From Myrica gale (lineage: Eukaryota > Streptophyta > Magnoliopsida > Fagales > Myricaceae), in contig OZ005603.1 in the NCBI GenBank assembly GCA_963930655.1, positions 25,186,201-25,250,200 on the forward strand: a DNA stretch of 64,000 nucleotides, read 5' to 3'. The stretch's first letter is position 1, and each line of letters starts with the position of its first letter. Shown one piece after another: positions 11,590-22,867 of the stretch. The position numbers and the translations under genes were made by a program. The notes below the pieces were generated by a model, which saw only the letters and a program-made list of their open reading frames with translations, was not told where the DNA came from and ran no database searches.

Positions 11590-13110
11590 TCCTAACCATC
11601 CAGCACATCACGTTTCTCCAGTTAATCAAGTTCTTTGCTGATCCACATCTATCTAATTACAACAAGATACAAATGCGTTGGGAGTAATGACAATTAAAAA
11701 ACAGATGATCCACATCTTCCACACCATGCAATCCCACACAGCACACAACGTTAACCAGTATTACTCTCAATTCCCCTACTCTTCAATAGGGTCTTAGTTG
11801 CTAGTCTCCTCTTAATAGTTAACAAACCTATAAATGAAAATCTCGTAACATGGCTTGGTCCCCAAAGAATGTGATACCACGGCATCTTTAGGAGGTTGCG
11901 CGCTGGAGGAGTACAATGGGCAGATGCCAGAACTGTAATAATTGATTAAGATATATTGCTAATGTAATTGTCCAAATTGCCATATTTGTGGTGGGTAGGT
12001 TAATGTTTTGTTAAGTTACTAGGTCAAGATTATCCCAACTGAAGGGCCAAACCTGTTCCAGACTAAGGACATGCATGGGTTGAATTAGTTTGGGGCCGGC
12101 CGGGTTGCTGATACGTACGTACCTATATATGCTTCGACGTTAGACAAACGTTTACGATGTAGAAACTTAATAAATACGGCAACTCAGCATTAAATTACTC
12201 CTTAGAGGCCTAATGAACCATCCCGCCCGCCCACTTAACCTAGAGGCTAATTATAGCTTAAAGTTAGTCATGTAATATCTAAAGAATCAACCTAACCTAT
12301 GTACGTGTAGCTGATCTTTTAAGTAATCATGAGGAACGCCCAACCCACTTCAACTAATCCCTAGAGTACTATAATAACAATATGTTTAACTGATGTTTTA
12401 ATTTGTTGGAATCAAATCGAGAACTATTAGCTTAACGAAACCACTGCCGCCCAGTAGTACTCTAATTGCAATTCGGAGAATATTCGATCGCGGTAGTAAC
12501 CTTAGATTGATCGATGATTTGTATATCTTGTTCGATAGATATTAGTCTTAATTATAGTGAAAATAGAGTCTTTAATTAATTAATTCCTACATATATATGT
12601 ATATATATTTTTCGTAAGGTGCCTAAGAAGATCAGATTCAATTTTGATGAAGATCAGTATACCGCGGATTTATAGAGTGAAAATAGTTTATTAAGTTACT
12701 ACATATAGCTTAGACCGACCCCTATTTAAAGTCCTATAAGCTAGCCCAGTAATTGATGATCACGAAAACCCCCTACCCAATTTGTTGTAATTGTTTATAA
12801 CTTAATTTGCTCGAGCGATCCAATTAATATAAAGGTGCAAGGTGGGCCTAACCGCATGCAGAGTTTGAACCTCTATGATATGATGTAGTTATGGAAAGAT
12901 ATCTGGCTGCAGGCTATCTATTTAATAAGCCGCAATAAGTTAATATTGATAAAGGTTCTCAAAACCAACTGGTGTGAAACATGCATGTGAAGCCGATGGT
13001 GTAAGTTATATATTTCAATCATTCCTCTGTTGTTGTTTTTTTCGTTTTTTGTTATGCGCGTAGGAGAGGAGGGCGGCACTTCCGAATTTATTAAAAAAAC
13101 CTCACTTATT
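11590..13110. repeat. Non-coding DNA including duplicated block c, copy 1
   Basis: From about 12140 to 13000 this matches 40550-41000 and 42260-42380. Shared phrases include aactcagcattaaatta, cagattcaat near 12650, and ggttctcaaaaccaa. The second copy is interrupted by a solo LTR at 41003-42255. I see no gene in the interval. The 11590-12140 part has no recognised content. Confidence 0.65.
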
Positions 13111-13111
13111 A

Positions 13112-14830
13112 CCACTACAAGAAATAAGATTATAGGTGACAGTTTTGACTGTTAAACTAAATTTTGTCACTTAAAACTAAATTTTGTTACCTAAAGTAAA
13201 ATTTTTCTGAAAAAACATTAATTTCATCACTAAAAATCATCCAGGAACCCCATTTCTGTTTGGACAAGTCCAAAGACCTTTTGAACGGATTTGTGTTATG
13301 ACAAAATACAAGTCGTTGCAAATGAGTGACAATTAGTATTGTCAAAAATATTTCATATCCGTTTGGAGTGGTCCAAAAACGGTTCGGACAGATATCTGGA
13401 TAACAAAATACAAATAGTTGTAAATGAGTGACGATTAGTATAGTCACAAATTTTTTATTCTCGTCCAAACAACTTTTTGATTTCGTTTGAACCAACTTTA
13501 GGTAAAGATAACGATCGTAACGAGTTAGTGACGCATTCAAAATCGTCATGTATACTTAAAATCGTCGAACGCCATCATGTATCTCCCAACGCCCAAAAGG
13601 ACAATAACTCCGGACTCTAGAAAGTTGTCTGCACAGGCAAGAATACTCCTCCAGCGAATCATGTGGTTACACATTGCACAATTTCACACACATGATGTCG
13701 ACACTGTTCGGACAACCACTAGACCGTCCGGAAGCTAGTAGGTTTCGGAAGATTTTTGAATCTGCCTTAGATACGTATTTACTGTGGTTGCAATTTGATT
13801 TGGCCACGTGTAAATCTAACCGTTGAAAAACGTTCAAACGGGCCTCAGTAGCGTGCGGACACTGAACTTGTAACTTAAAAACAGACGGAGTTGTCAAAAT
13901 CACATTCTCACCCCATTCCATTTTGATTTTCTCTTAACCTTTTCTCCCCAACTTCATAAAATTTTTCGATATTTCGAGATCTATACTTATAAGCTGAGGT
14001 AATACCTTTTTCATGTCTTTATATTTTAATTTTCATGCATTTTGATTGTTTTTGGGTGGATAAAATGAATGTTTCAATTTTGTGTTCATCGAAGCCCTAT
14101 CTGAATGGTTTTTAACCCGTTTGAACGATCCTATATGATAATATTGACATTTTTAGTTAAAACGTCTTATTTTTTATTCGTCCGGACGAGGTGACTATTC
14201 GTTCGGACACATATTTATCAGAAATGTCGCCGTTTGACGGTCATGCGAACAATTTATAATTACATTGGACCGGTTTTTGTCAGGTTGGTCATGGATCAAT
14301 TCGGAAAAAGTATCACCAAGGCTGGGGCACAGACAGAGTGACCAGTTTGGGTGAACGCTATAGTAATGGACATGCATGAGAGTATTCGGACGATGATGCA
14401 GCCGACACAGACATTGTGCATGTATGTCCATACCCGCTTGACCATTCTGGAAAAATAATTTTGCTTTGATGGAGGCCAGTCTGAGGGAAGAGGTGGCTGC
14501 AATGCGGGACATACTAAATTCCGTGACAGGACACGTGTCCCGGTTGTACAAGTCAATCAGTATCGCTTCGATATAACTCTGGACACTCATCAAACAGGTG
14601 AATAATATGGAGGAGCGGTTGGAGCATGTTCGTGATGCCATCAGACAAGATCTCAATGAGCCAGCTCGTCCTCGTGATTCAGACTAATTTTTTGCTATTA
14701 TTTACTTTATGATTATGTTTTCGACTTGTACTAGACTTTATGATTAGTTTTCGGCTTGTACTAGACTTTATGATTATGTTTTTCATTTTAGATTTATATC
14801 TTTGATATTTTATATTAATTATGTTTTTTC
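13112..14830. mobile_element. CACTA-like transposon relic
   Basis: It begins CACTACAAGAAATAAG, the typical 5' terminus of plant CACTA elements, followed by subterminal repeats of the type ttttgtcac and 'cgtttgaac/gtccggac' (13130-14230). Within about 14340-14690, on the plus strand, a broken helical frame ends before a T-rich tail. The terminal part (14590-14687) reads NNMEERLEHVRDAIRQDLNE and has a stop and a frameshift upstream. I do not recognise this protein. No right terminus was found. Confidence 0.5.
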
Positions 14831-14837
14831 ATTAGTT

Positions 14838-15060
14838 TAAGGGAAAAATATACTTTGCACCCCTGAACTTTGGAGTCATTTCTAAGTTGCACCTTGATTT
14901 AACAATTTCATTAGATTGGTACTTCGATGTTTATGAATTCGTTGATTTGCACCCTGGACCCTGATTTGTTGTTACTTATCATGGTAAACAAAGCACATGT
15001 CGTCCACGTGACTACCCACCATTTGGATTGCCCGTTTTGCCCTTCAATTAACGCGTCTCA
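14838..15060. mobile_element. MITE fragment (gcaccc family)
   Basis: The left end, ttaagggaaaaatatacttt followed by gcacccctgaac, belongs to the same terminal family as the MITE at 6892. The interior has the usual repeated 'gcaccct' phrases. No matching right end is visible before the gene fragment that follows, so it is truncated. Confidence 0.45.
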
Positions 15061-15094
15061 CTTAAAAACTACATACTCCCCAAAATCCTAACTT

Positions 15095-15548
15095 ATGAAC
15101 TGGAATCTCAATGTGAGCGAAATGAGTGGACGACGCGTGGTCCGACTGTTGCCGTTGATACGAATGAACCCTTCCGCTCTTCATCATCTTGCTCGTCAGA
15201 TAACAGCATCATACTGGCAACGAGATCTCTTTCCCTCCGAACCACAAGCACAACACCTTGGTAGCTTTCCTCAGAGCTTCACCCATGCTGGTTCCTTGAT
15301 CACACACAAGCCAGTAAACGATGCGTCGAGCAACACGCTGACCTTGAACAATTATTCTCCTCAGAGGCAACAACCTCTTCGGAGTAGTCGAGAATGCCAC
15401 AATAGAGAGCTGATAGCAGAGCCAAGTGATGAAATGAATGACCAAATGCATTGATCGCTTCAGCATCTGCAACTTAGTAGTAGTCATGCTCCCATCGACA
15501 TCAAGCACTGTCACTAAGTTGATGGGTACATGGTCTAGAGGCATAGAA
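15095..15548 (-). pseudogene. VWA-domain fragment of a WAV3-type RING ubiquitin ligase
   Basis: The minus-strand translation begins near INLVTVLDVDGSM and continues through LQMLKRSM, LSIVAFS, RLLPLRR and MGEALRKATKVL. This is the order seen in the von Willebrand factor A domain of the plant C3HC4-RING/WAV3 family, E3 ligases that act in root gravitropism. The metal-site motif, normally DxSxS, reads DVDGS here. After about 120 codons the frame shifts, and the homologous text continues in another frame to about 15098. No RING domain, start or C-terminal region is present. The fragment is intron-free and abuts a CACTA-like repeat at 15551. It is probably a transposon-borne capture or a retro-fragment. 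Confidence 0.7.
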
Positions 15549-15550
15549 AT

Positions 15551-16640
15551 AGAATGTACGAGCATTACATGATATTCAATATCATAGAAGAGGTATTACA
15601 ACACTCTTATCCTGAGACGAACAAGGAAAAATGAACTCATATATGTGATTTATTTGCGAGCGTTGAATTTCAGCCTAAAAAACTAGTTTTCCACGTCAAA
15701 ACCATTCCTAAAATTTGCTAAACTAACTAGAAAAATCTACATTCATCAATATGAACTTATTTTTTGAGTTTTTTAGCATATTCAAATCAAAATAACTAAA
15801 CCAAAATCAAAGTATAAATACTACAAAAACACTAGTTAATTGGTTAAAATGTATTAAAACACATACTTGGAGTGCATAGAAGCTAGGAAATAATAGTTCC
15901 AGAGAAGCAAAATAGAAATACGGTTCGAACAAGTATTTCGTGACGGATGATTCTGTCCGTAAAACTACTATTTTTTTGGGAAAGAAAGGTTCCGTCTCAA
16001 ATATTCAACCTTTTTTTTTGTGATCATATGGTTACGTGCCAAAAAACTAAATTTTTGGGCGACAGACAATTCTGTTCTGAAAAAAATATTCGTCACAAAA
16101 AAAAATTTTATGGGACAAGTTGAATTTCCATCCCAAGTACAAAATTTGCTCTATTTTTCAGGACGAAATTCAAAATCCGTTCCCAAAGATCTAACGGATT
16201 TGAATTGCAAGAACATGTGCAGTTTTGAAGTACTGCTGGATAACAAAGATCTAATTAATGAGTTAAAACCTAAAACATAAAACTTTGGGAATAGAACTTA
16301 ACGTTTAAAGTTGCTAATTTTTCTTACATTCCCAAGTATCATATATGCCTCCAAAATAAAGAACCCTAAATACCAGAAGAAAAGCACATATACCTAAAAA
16401 AATTAAGTGAATATTAAAACCTACAAAATAGGAACATCCTAAAAATTAGTCAACAAAATAAAAAACCTGATCATCCTAGAAAATAGGAAACACTTTTATA
16501 AATTTAAATTAAAAAAATGAAAACCTAAAACTTTGAGAATATAACTTAATGAAAGGCCTACAAACACTACACCAAATTTCACTGTTTGCAACTGATTTTT
16601 TTGGGACACCAAAAAATCCAACCCAAAATATAACCAAATA
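15551..16640. repeat. CACTA-like subterminal region, copy 1 of composite repeat
   Basis: This is nearly identical to 61599-63150, starting at tgtacgagcattacatgata. It lacks about 485 bp present in the other copy (about 61975-62455). It contains paired inverted motifs such as gacggatgattctgtccg and gggacaagttgaatttccatccc. At 16569 is CACTACACCAAATTTCACTG, which looks like a CACTA terminus pointing right. The piece is fused at 16641 to a truncated gypsy LTR, and that junction is shared with the second copy. Confidence 0.65.
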
Positions 16641-16798
16641 TTTGGCTAGCTTATTTTAGTTTTGTTGAAGAAACTTGTATTGCGTTGTATTTTCTCTTTT
16701 GAGAGATTTGGAGGCTAGCTACCTCGAATCAAGCTAAGTCCTATCAAATGAAGTGAACTTGATACAGCAATTCTATAATACATTTCTGGTTTGTTAAA
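16641..16798 (+). repeat. Truncated 5' LTR of the chromovirus
   Basis: These 158 bp match the last part of the 3' LTR (from about 20354 to 20512), starting at tttggctagcttattttag. The first roughly 340 bp of the LTR are missing and are replaced by the CACTA-like sequence. The identical break occurs at 63151. Confidence 0.88.
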
Positions 16799-16801
16799 AC
16801 T

Positions 16802-16813
16802 TGGTATCAGAGC
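16802..16813 (+). promoter_or_regulatory. Primer-binding site (initiator tRNA-Met)
   Basis: TGGTATCAGAGC, complementary to the 3' end of plant initiator tRNA-Met, lies three bases after the LTR end. The same site occurs at 20516-20527 and 63312-63323. Confidence 0.9.
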
Positions 16814-16829
16814 GGACGATCCATCCATG

Positions 16830-17760
16830 ACTGACGGAAAGAGACTGAACCAGACGCTGGAGTCCTTGGATGACATGAAGAAACAGCAGGAGCTCCAACA
16901 ACAAAATCAGGAGGGTCTACGGAAGATGCTGGAGAATTAACAAGGCATTTTGGAAAATATAACCAAACAACTAGAGAGACACTTAACGCTGGGCTGCAAG
17001 CAGTGGTGCTAAACAAGTCCTTGGAGTTAGGAGAAACATCACACCCTGAATCTCCTGGTCCCCAAAACAATTCAGATTCTGGAGGCATTTATCTGAAATC
17101 TGTAAGGCTAGATTTCCCCAAATTTCATGGAGAAGACCCCATGTTTTGGATTTATCGGGCCAACCAGTTCTTTGCATTTAATCAAACACAACCCACCCAT
17201 CGTATTTTGATTGCCTCATTTCATATGGAGGGCAAAGCATTAGTTTGGTTCCAGTAGGTTGAACAATCGGGTTCTATAACTAGCTGAGATGCCTTTGCCA
17301 AGGCTATGCTTATGAGGTTCGGTACCCACACTTATGACGACCCTATGGAGAGTATGATGAAATTGAGACAAACTTCTACGGTAGAGGAGTACAAAAGTCG
17401 ATTTGAAGCACTAGCAAACAGACTTAAGGGGTTGGATGAGAGGTAAAAATTAAGTTGCTTCATAAGTGGGTTAAAGGATGAAATTAGGCTAATGGTGAGG
17501 ATGTTAAATCCAACCAGCATACATGCAGCTTATGGGCTAGCAAGGATGCAAGAAGAGAACCATATGGTGAGTAGGAGGAGTAATAGACCAGCTATTATAG
17601 CTGGATTTTAGCATACCAATAGTAGTCCTACTGTTAGAGGAATGAGAGTTAATCCTAAGATGTAGGTGCAAAAGATATCCCCACAACAGATGAGAGAGAG
17701 AAGAGATAAGAAGTTGTGTTACTATTGCGATTCTAAGTGGAATCCACAGCACATGTGCAG
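16830..17760 (+). pseudogene. gag: Chromovirus gag, broken
   Basis: The frame opens near MTDGKRLNQ in the less damaged copy at 63337. It has a glutamine-rich coiled-coil start (KKQQELQQQ), then the retrotransposon gag core with KSVRLDFPKFHGEDPMFWIY and FHMEGKALVWFQ. Lesions in this copy include a TAA at about 16937, an extra base near 16977, TAG for Glu near 17256, TGA for Trp near 17286 and TAA at about 17445. The zinc-finger-like segment CYYCDSKWNPQHMC follows at about 17716-17757. The product would have formed the capsid of the retrotransposon particle. Confidence 0.88.
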
Positions 17761-18520
17761 CAGCCTCAAATTATTCATAATGGAAGGACATGAGGGTTTT
17801 GGGAACCTTAGTGAAGGGGAAGGGGAAACCGAAGAACATTTGGGGGGTGAGACCCAAATTGATGTTGCTGAGGAGGAGCTCAACATATCATTGCATACCA
17901 TTTCGGGAGCATGTACTCCCAAAACGATGAAGCTGAAGGGGAAAATCAACCATCAAGAGTGTGTGGTTTTAATAGATAGTGGCAGCACTCATAACTTTCT
18001 TGATCCAAGGATTTTGAAACCAGCTCCACTGAAGGTGGATGTAAGTCAAAGGCTGGCAGTTACTGTAGCCAATGGGGAGAAAATGAGAAGCGAAGGGCAA
18101 TGCAAAAATGTCAAACTCAAGTTACAAGGGCATGAGTTTGTAATTGATGCACATGTATTAATTCTCAGTGGATGTGATGTTGTTCTAGGGGTTCAATGGT
18201 TGAGTGCTATTGGTTCCATTTTGTGGAATTTTAATGAACTAACCATGAGATTCAATCATCATGAGCAGCAAGTATTATTGAAAGGATTGATTTCCACTCA
18301 TTTGGTGCATGATTCTTTGCAATTCAGGATGCAAAAAGGGGAACAACGGGGGCTGATTATCCAATTGATTGAAGGAGATAATGGACAGACTATGGACATT
18401 GTAGAGGAAGGGGCAATGACTGAACTTCTGACAAGGTTTTCTGGGGTGTTTGATGAGCCAAATGGGTTACCCCCACAGCGGACTCATGAACATGCTATTA
18501 TACTCAAAGAAGGTGTTTAA
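17666..18520 (+). pseudogene. Gag zinc knuckle and aspartic protease region
   Basis: This 284-codon open stretch starts just before the zinc knuckle. After an acidic linker it contains the retropepsin active site LIDSGSTHNF (DSGS, about 17971-18000) and the usual ILSGCDVVLGVQWLSAIG segment downstream. It ends at TAA 18518-18520, just before reverse transcriptase. It would have cleaved the Gag-Pol polyprotein. The piece is open only because lesions lie on either side. It has no start of its own. Confidence 0.88.
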
Positions 18521-18529
18521 CCTGTAAGT

Positions 18530-19212
18530 GTACGACCATATCGGTACGCATATTTTCAAAAGGATGAAATTGAAAGAATTGAGAAGGAGATTTTACAAAC
18601 AAGAGTGGTGAGACCCTCACAAAGCCCGTTTTCATGCCAGGTACTATTAGTGCGTAAGGCTGATGGAAGTTGGAGGATGTGTGTGGACTACCGGGTGCTA
18701 AACCATGCTACTATCAAGGACAAGTTTCCTATTCCCGTGATTGATGAGCTCTTAGATGAGCTGAATGGTGCAAGGGTGTTCTCTAAGCTCGATTTATGAT
18801 CTGGTTACCACCAGATTCGTGTTAAGGTTGAAGACATACCTAAAACGGCCTTCTGAACACATGAGGCCATTACGAGTTTCTAGTAATGCCTTTTGGGCTT
18901 ACTGATGCTCCCTCTATGTTCCAAGCACTAATGAATGAGGTGTTTCGACCCTATCTTCGAAAGTTCATTTTAGTATTTTTTGATGACATTTTGGTGTACA
19001 GTAAAGGAGAGGAGGAACACCTAAAGCATCTAGAAATTACTCTAAGCCTACTGTAACATCATAGTCTATTTGCCAAAAGATCGAAATGTCATTTTGCATG
19101 CAAGGAAATAAAGTATTTGGGGCATCTAATTTCGGATCAAGGTGTACGGGCATACCCCATGAAGCTGCAATCCATGACAAATTGGCCTTTTCCGAAGAGT
19201 ATCAAGGCCTTG
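18530..19212 (+). pseudogene. Reverse transcriptase domain, broken
   Basis: Recognisable blocks are [20 protein letters not shown] (about 18648-18707), [19 protein letters not shown] with TGA in place of the next codon (about 18797), [20 protein letters not shown] and the catalytic block FFDDILVYS (about 18976-19002). The first catalytic-box residue is Phe where Tyr or a similar residue is usual. A stop near 19055 and a frame change precede YLGHLISDQGV. The domain ends at about 19210, where the sequence jumps into integrase. Confidence 0.88.
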
Positions 19213-19640
19213 AGAGGTTCTACCTCAGACTATTGTATCGGATAGAGACCCGGTATTCACAACTAACTTTTGGAGAGAATTGTTTCATATGCAGGGTACA
19301 TAGCTCAACTTTAGCACTGCCTATCATCCTCAAACAGATGGGCAAACAGAAGCAGTTAATAAGATTATCGAATGCTACCTACGGTGTGTGATAGGTGACA
19401 GACCCAAGGAGTGGATGCAATTTCTACATCTAGCCGAATGGAGTTGTAATACTAATCAGCACTTATCCACAAAATTATCTCCATTTGAAGCTGTATATGG
19501 CTACTCACCTCCTTGGTTACCAGCCTATGAAGCTGGAACTACTACCGTGGCTGCTGTGGACACCGAGCTCGGTACCCGAGATCAGCTATGACATCTCTTT
19601 CGGCTCCAGCCGTATCGCCAACTCTCAGTTCTACAACGCC
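19213..19640 (+). pseudogene. Integrase 3' part, broken
   Basis: Frames change several times, but the core reads through the SDRDPVF-like segment (about 19237-19257), the YHPQTDGQTE segment (about 19321-19350, shifted frame) and then WMQFLHLAEWSCNTNQHLST and SPFEAVYGYSPP. The N-terminal HHCC zinc domain and the first catalytic Asp are missing, along with all of RNase H. A large internal deletion therefore joined the RT end to mid-integrase. Confidence 0.85.
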
Positions 19641-19710
19641 ATAACATGAAGCTATCTCCTCACTTCTATGGTCCCTTTGTCGTCCTCAACCGCATCGGAA
19701 AGGTGGCCTA

Positions 19711-20004
19711 TTGCTTGGATCTACCCCCAGATCACAGATCCATCCGGTGTTCCATGTTTCCCAGCTCAAGCAGCATGTGGGGCGTCAGGTGAACCCGCTT
19801 CCGACACTGCTTTCAGTTGATTCTTCCGGATCCATTCGTCCCGAGCCTCTCCATGTCCTGGATCGAAGAATGGTGCGCTTGGGCAACAAGGCCATCACTG
19901 AGGTGTTGGTCCATTGGCAAGGACAAACCTCTGATGACGCCACCTGGGAATGCCTACAATGTCTTTCCGAAGAATTTCCCCCACCTTGCAACAAGGTGTT
20001 TTAA
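19711..20004 (+). pseudogene. Integrase C-terminus with chromodomain
   Basis: The frame contains [17 protein letters not shown], the usual plant chromovirus segment before the chromodomain, then LDRRMVRLGNKAITEVLVHW and DDATWE (about 19858-19950). Chromodomains in this position are thought to guide integration to particular chromatin. It ends at TAA 20002-20004, immediately before the polypurine tract at about 20003-20013 and the 3' LTR. Confidence 0.88.
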
Positions 20005-20015
20005 GGGAGGGGTAT

Positions 20016-20512
20016 TGTTACACATGTAATCAGAGGCTGTGAAGAGCAAGGCTGCAGAAGGGTAAAGGTCGAAGCTTTGCGGTAAAGGGAAGAGAAAGGC
20101 TGAGTCTTATGAACCTTCGGGATTATTCACGAAGTGAAGCGATTCACTTCGGTTTAATTTCACTTAAGTTGTCGGCTGGGCTATGGGTTTCTATGGATTG
20201 GGCTCCAGTGTTAATCCATGGGCTATGGGGTTCCACGGGGTTGGGCTTCTGTATTAGTCCAATTTATGTTATTGCTTTGTTAGGGAATGGGCTGGGTCTA
20301 TTTCAGCCCATTGTCATTAGATCCGGCCCTGCTTGGTCACCAGGGTTAAATCTGTTTGGCTAGCTTATTTTAGTTTTATTGAAGAAACTTGTATTGCATT
20401 GTATTTTCTCTTTTGAGAGATTTGGAGGCTAGCTACATCGAATCAAGCTGAGTCCTATCGAATGAAGTGAACTTGATACAAAAATTCTATAATACATTTC
20501 TGGTTTGTTACA
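20016..20512 (+). repeat. 3' LTR of the chromovirus, complete
   Basis: The 497-bp LTR starts TGTTACACATG and ends TTTGTTACA. The polypurine tract aagggagggg precedes it. A second primer-binding site and gag start follow it at once, so the same LTR also serves as the 5' LTR of a further truncated unit. Confidence 0.9.
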
Positions 20513-20695
20513 ACTTGGTATCAGAGCGGACGATCCATCCATGACTGACGGAAAGAGACTGACCCAGGCGCTGGAGTCCTTGGCGGACATGAAGAAACAA
20601 CAGGAGCTCCAACAGCAAAATCAGGAGAATCAACAAGGCATTTTGGAAAATATAACCAAACAACTGGTGACACTTACCGCTGGGTGTGTAGTGAC
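20513..20695 (+). mobile_element. Second, truncated gypsy internal region
   Basis: After the LTR the sequence repeats the primer-binding site and the gag start (MTDGKRLTQALESLADMKKQ), with a 30-bp internal deletion relative to 63337. It stops matching at about 20690. The arrangement LTR-internal-LTR-internal indicates unequal recombination between related elements. Confidence 0.88.
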
Positions 20696-21489
20696 TGTAG
20701 TCCATTCGCAGACAGTGAAGGAAAAACGGAAAAACTTAGAAAACGAGAGATTTGAGCACGAGGAGAAGCAGAGAGCTGATTTTGGGCGTCCAATCTCATT
20801 GAATAGGGTCTGAAAGGAGCAACTTTTTTAGAATTTCATATTGGATTGCATTTGAGGTTAATGAGTTTTAAATTGAATTGTTTTAGGATGTAAAGCATGC
20901 AATTTAATATATGAAAACATGTATTTTTTTGAAGTTTTTAGGGTACATAATGATAGTAATGGAGTTTAAGGTTGATTGTGATGTGTTTATATTGAAATAT
21001 TTGTGATTTGGGTTAATCGTGAGAATATTTTGTGGTGAAAATAGAGTTTGTGCGTCAAAACTGAGGTTAGTGGATTTTGTTGTTATGTCATGCATTCATT
21101 TAGTAGCCTTAGACCCCGTTTAGAAATTAAACGAAGTTCGGTTAACGAACTCGATGTAATTCTTGAATTGTCTACGTTATGGACAGATTGAGTTTACAAT
21201 ATCCGTAATGTGCGTAATTGTATATGCTATTGTGACATATGAATTTAGAAATTTCGATGCAAATCTCCTTTTGTCCTTCGGATACACATTCAGCATTGAG
21301 CTACACACTTGCCTTAAATGGTGGGTGTTTAGGCCCAATGTTGTAGGCGTGTATCTGGGGACTAAAGGGAAATGCTGTCGAAATTTCTAAAGCATCGGTC
21401 ACAATGGTCGGGTCAATTACGTGCAGTACGTGATATGTAAACTTGAATGTCATCATTGTTTGCATTATTGTTTGTATTTTTGTTCTTTG
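20696..21489. other. Non-coding DNA, probably CACTA-derived
   Basis: There is no conserved protein signal. It sits between the truncated gypsy unit and the CACTA transposase relic and probably belongs to the latter's 5' region. Confidence 0.35.
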
Positions 21490-22330
21490 AAGGAACAATA
21501 TTGATAAGAGCTGGATTTATGAGGCTGATAGACTCAAAAGTGAGAAGTATAGTGGTGGTGTTCGTGATTTTCTGAGTGTTGCCCGTAGTTGTGCAGATAG
21601 TCGGGGTTTGATAAAATGTTCATGTAAGAGATGTAAGAATATGTTGTTCCAACGTGTGGACGAGATTGAGGATTATTTATTCATACTTTGGTTTTATCAG
21701 AGTTACACTCACTGAGTATTTCACGGACAATCAATTTTAGAAGTTCCTAATCGGGTGATGAATTTAGAACCTGAACCGGGTAGCGAGGACTCTGAGGGAA
21801 ACATAAATGATGATATGAGAGTCATGTTAGAAGATTTTGACGCGGTAGCAGGGGTTTTTGCAGCGACTGTTACCGGCAATGATACGCGGGTTGTTAGGAA
21901 ACAAAGTATGTACGACGTTGACTGAGTTGAGCTTATTCTTTAGAGACTTGTGCTGAAGAACAATACGTTTAGACGTTGTGGACCAGTTAGAGAAGGACAT
22001 TGAAATGATTATTTGCAAGTTGGAACATATATTCCCTCCATCATTTTTTACTATTATGGTTCATTTAGCTTTTCATTTACCTCGGGAGGTGAAACTTAGG
22101 GGCCAGTTCAATAGCGGTGGATGTATCCAATGGAGAGGTATATGGGGAAGATGAAGTGTTTCGTTAAGAACAGGACACGGTGTGAGGGGTCAGTAGTAGA
22201 GAATTATATGTTAAATGAATGTCTATCTTTTTGCTCAATGTATCTTGGTACGGTTGAGACGAAATTTAATAGGAAAGACTGAAATTTTGCCGACATGGAT
22301 GATCGAAGTTGTAATTTTTCTATGTTTACT
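21490..22330 (+). pseudogene. CACTA (En/Spm) transposase relic
   Basis: Two domains are readable on the plus strand. The first, about 21500-21740, reads KSWIYEADRLKSEKYSGGVR then LIKCSCKRCKN and matches the transposase-associated domain at the N-terminus of CACTA TNP2-like proteins, including its CxCxxC cluster. The second, about 21975-22290, reads DIEMIICKLEHIFPPSFF, FHLPREVKL and, after a frame change, LNECLSFCSMYLGTVETKFN. This is the DUF4218 region near the C-terminus. The catalytic TNP2 core between them is absent, and stops and frameshifts are frequent. The element is a deletion derivative. Confidence 0.82.
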
Positions 22331-22867
22331 CAAATTGTTCGACCATTGGGAGCTGGTAGGGGTCAAGATTTGAATAGAAATCAGCCAACATATAATTGTT
22401 TACAAAACTGCAGTGGTACGTACTCAATAATTGTTTAGAAATTAGCCAACATATAGAGTAAGCGCTTATAAGAATATTTGCTCACTTAAACACTTATCAG
22501 TTCATTATATTTTAATTTATTATAAAATATCTTATTTCTTTATAGCGAGCACTTGAAAGAGACGAGGAGGAAATCACCAATAAATGTTGATAGGAGGCAC
22601 GAAGAAGAATTTTTGTTATGGTTTAGAACTCGTGTATTTATTTAATTTTGTCCCTATTATATGTTTAACGAACGTCGATGATCATTTTTTTAGATTCAAA
22701 GTTAACACGTGTTTACTATTTTAGGTTCAAACTATGTGCAATGAAAATCTGGGCTCGGTGTCAGATGATTTGTATGCATTAGCATCCAGTCCGGATCAGC
22801 GGGCACTTTGTTACTCTGAATGTGTAGTGAATGTAGTCTGTTCACTTTGTTACTTTGGGCACTTTGT

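Larger units (their letters stand above)
9531..11590. repeat. Duplicated block b, upstream flank of BAHD copy 1
   Basis: This is collinear with 31278-32400, the upstream flank of the intact gene. Shared landmarks include cagggagaggtagggaatta, gatgggcatagcccag and tctagaaattccatt. This copy carries two extra segments: a hAT MITE at 10341-10803 and about 440 bp at 11027-11470. No gene is present. Confidence 0.8.
16641..20512 (+). mobile_element. Ty3/gypsy chromovirus, degenerate
   Basis: A gypsy element with a truncated 5' LTR (16641-16798), primer-binding site (16802-16813), gag, protease, reverse transcriptase, the 3' part of integrase, a chromodomain, a polypurine tract and a complete 3' LTR (20016-20512). 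Domain order and the C-terminal chromodomain place it among chromoviruses. Many stops and frameshifts, plus loss of RNase H and the integrase N-terminus near 19210, make it immobile. Individual domains are listed separately. Confidence 0.92.

Noticed and set aside
14195..14656. 153-codon minus-strand frame
   Set aside because: The better coding signal in this stretch is on the plus strand (broken helical frame). The minus frame has no family match.
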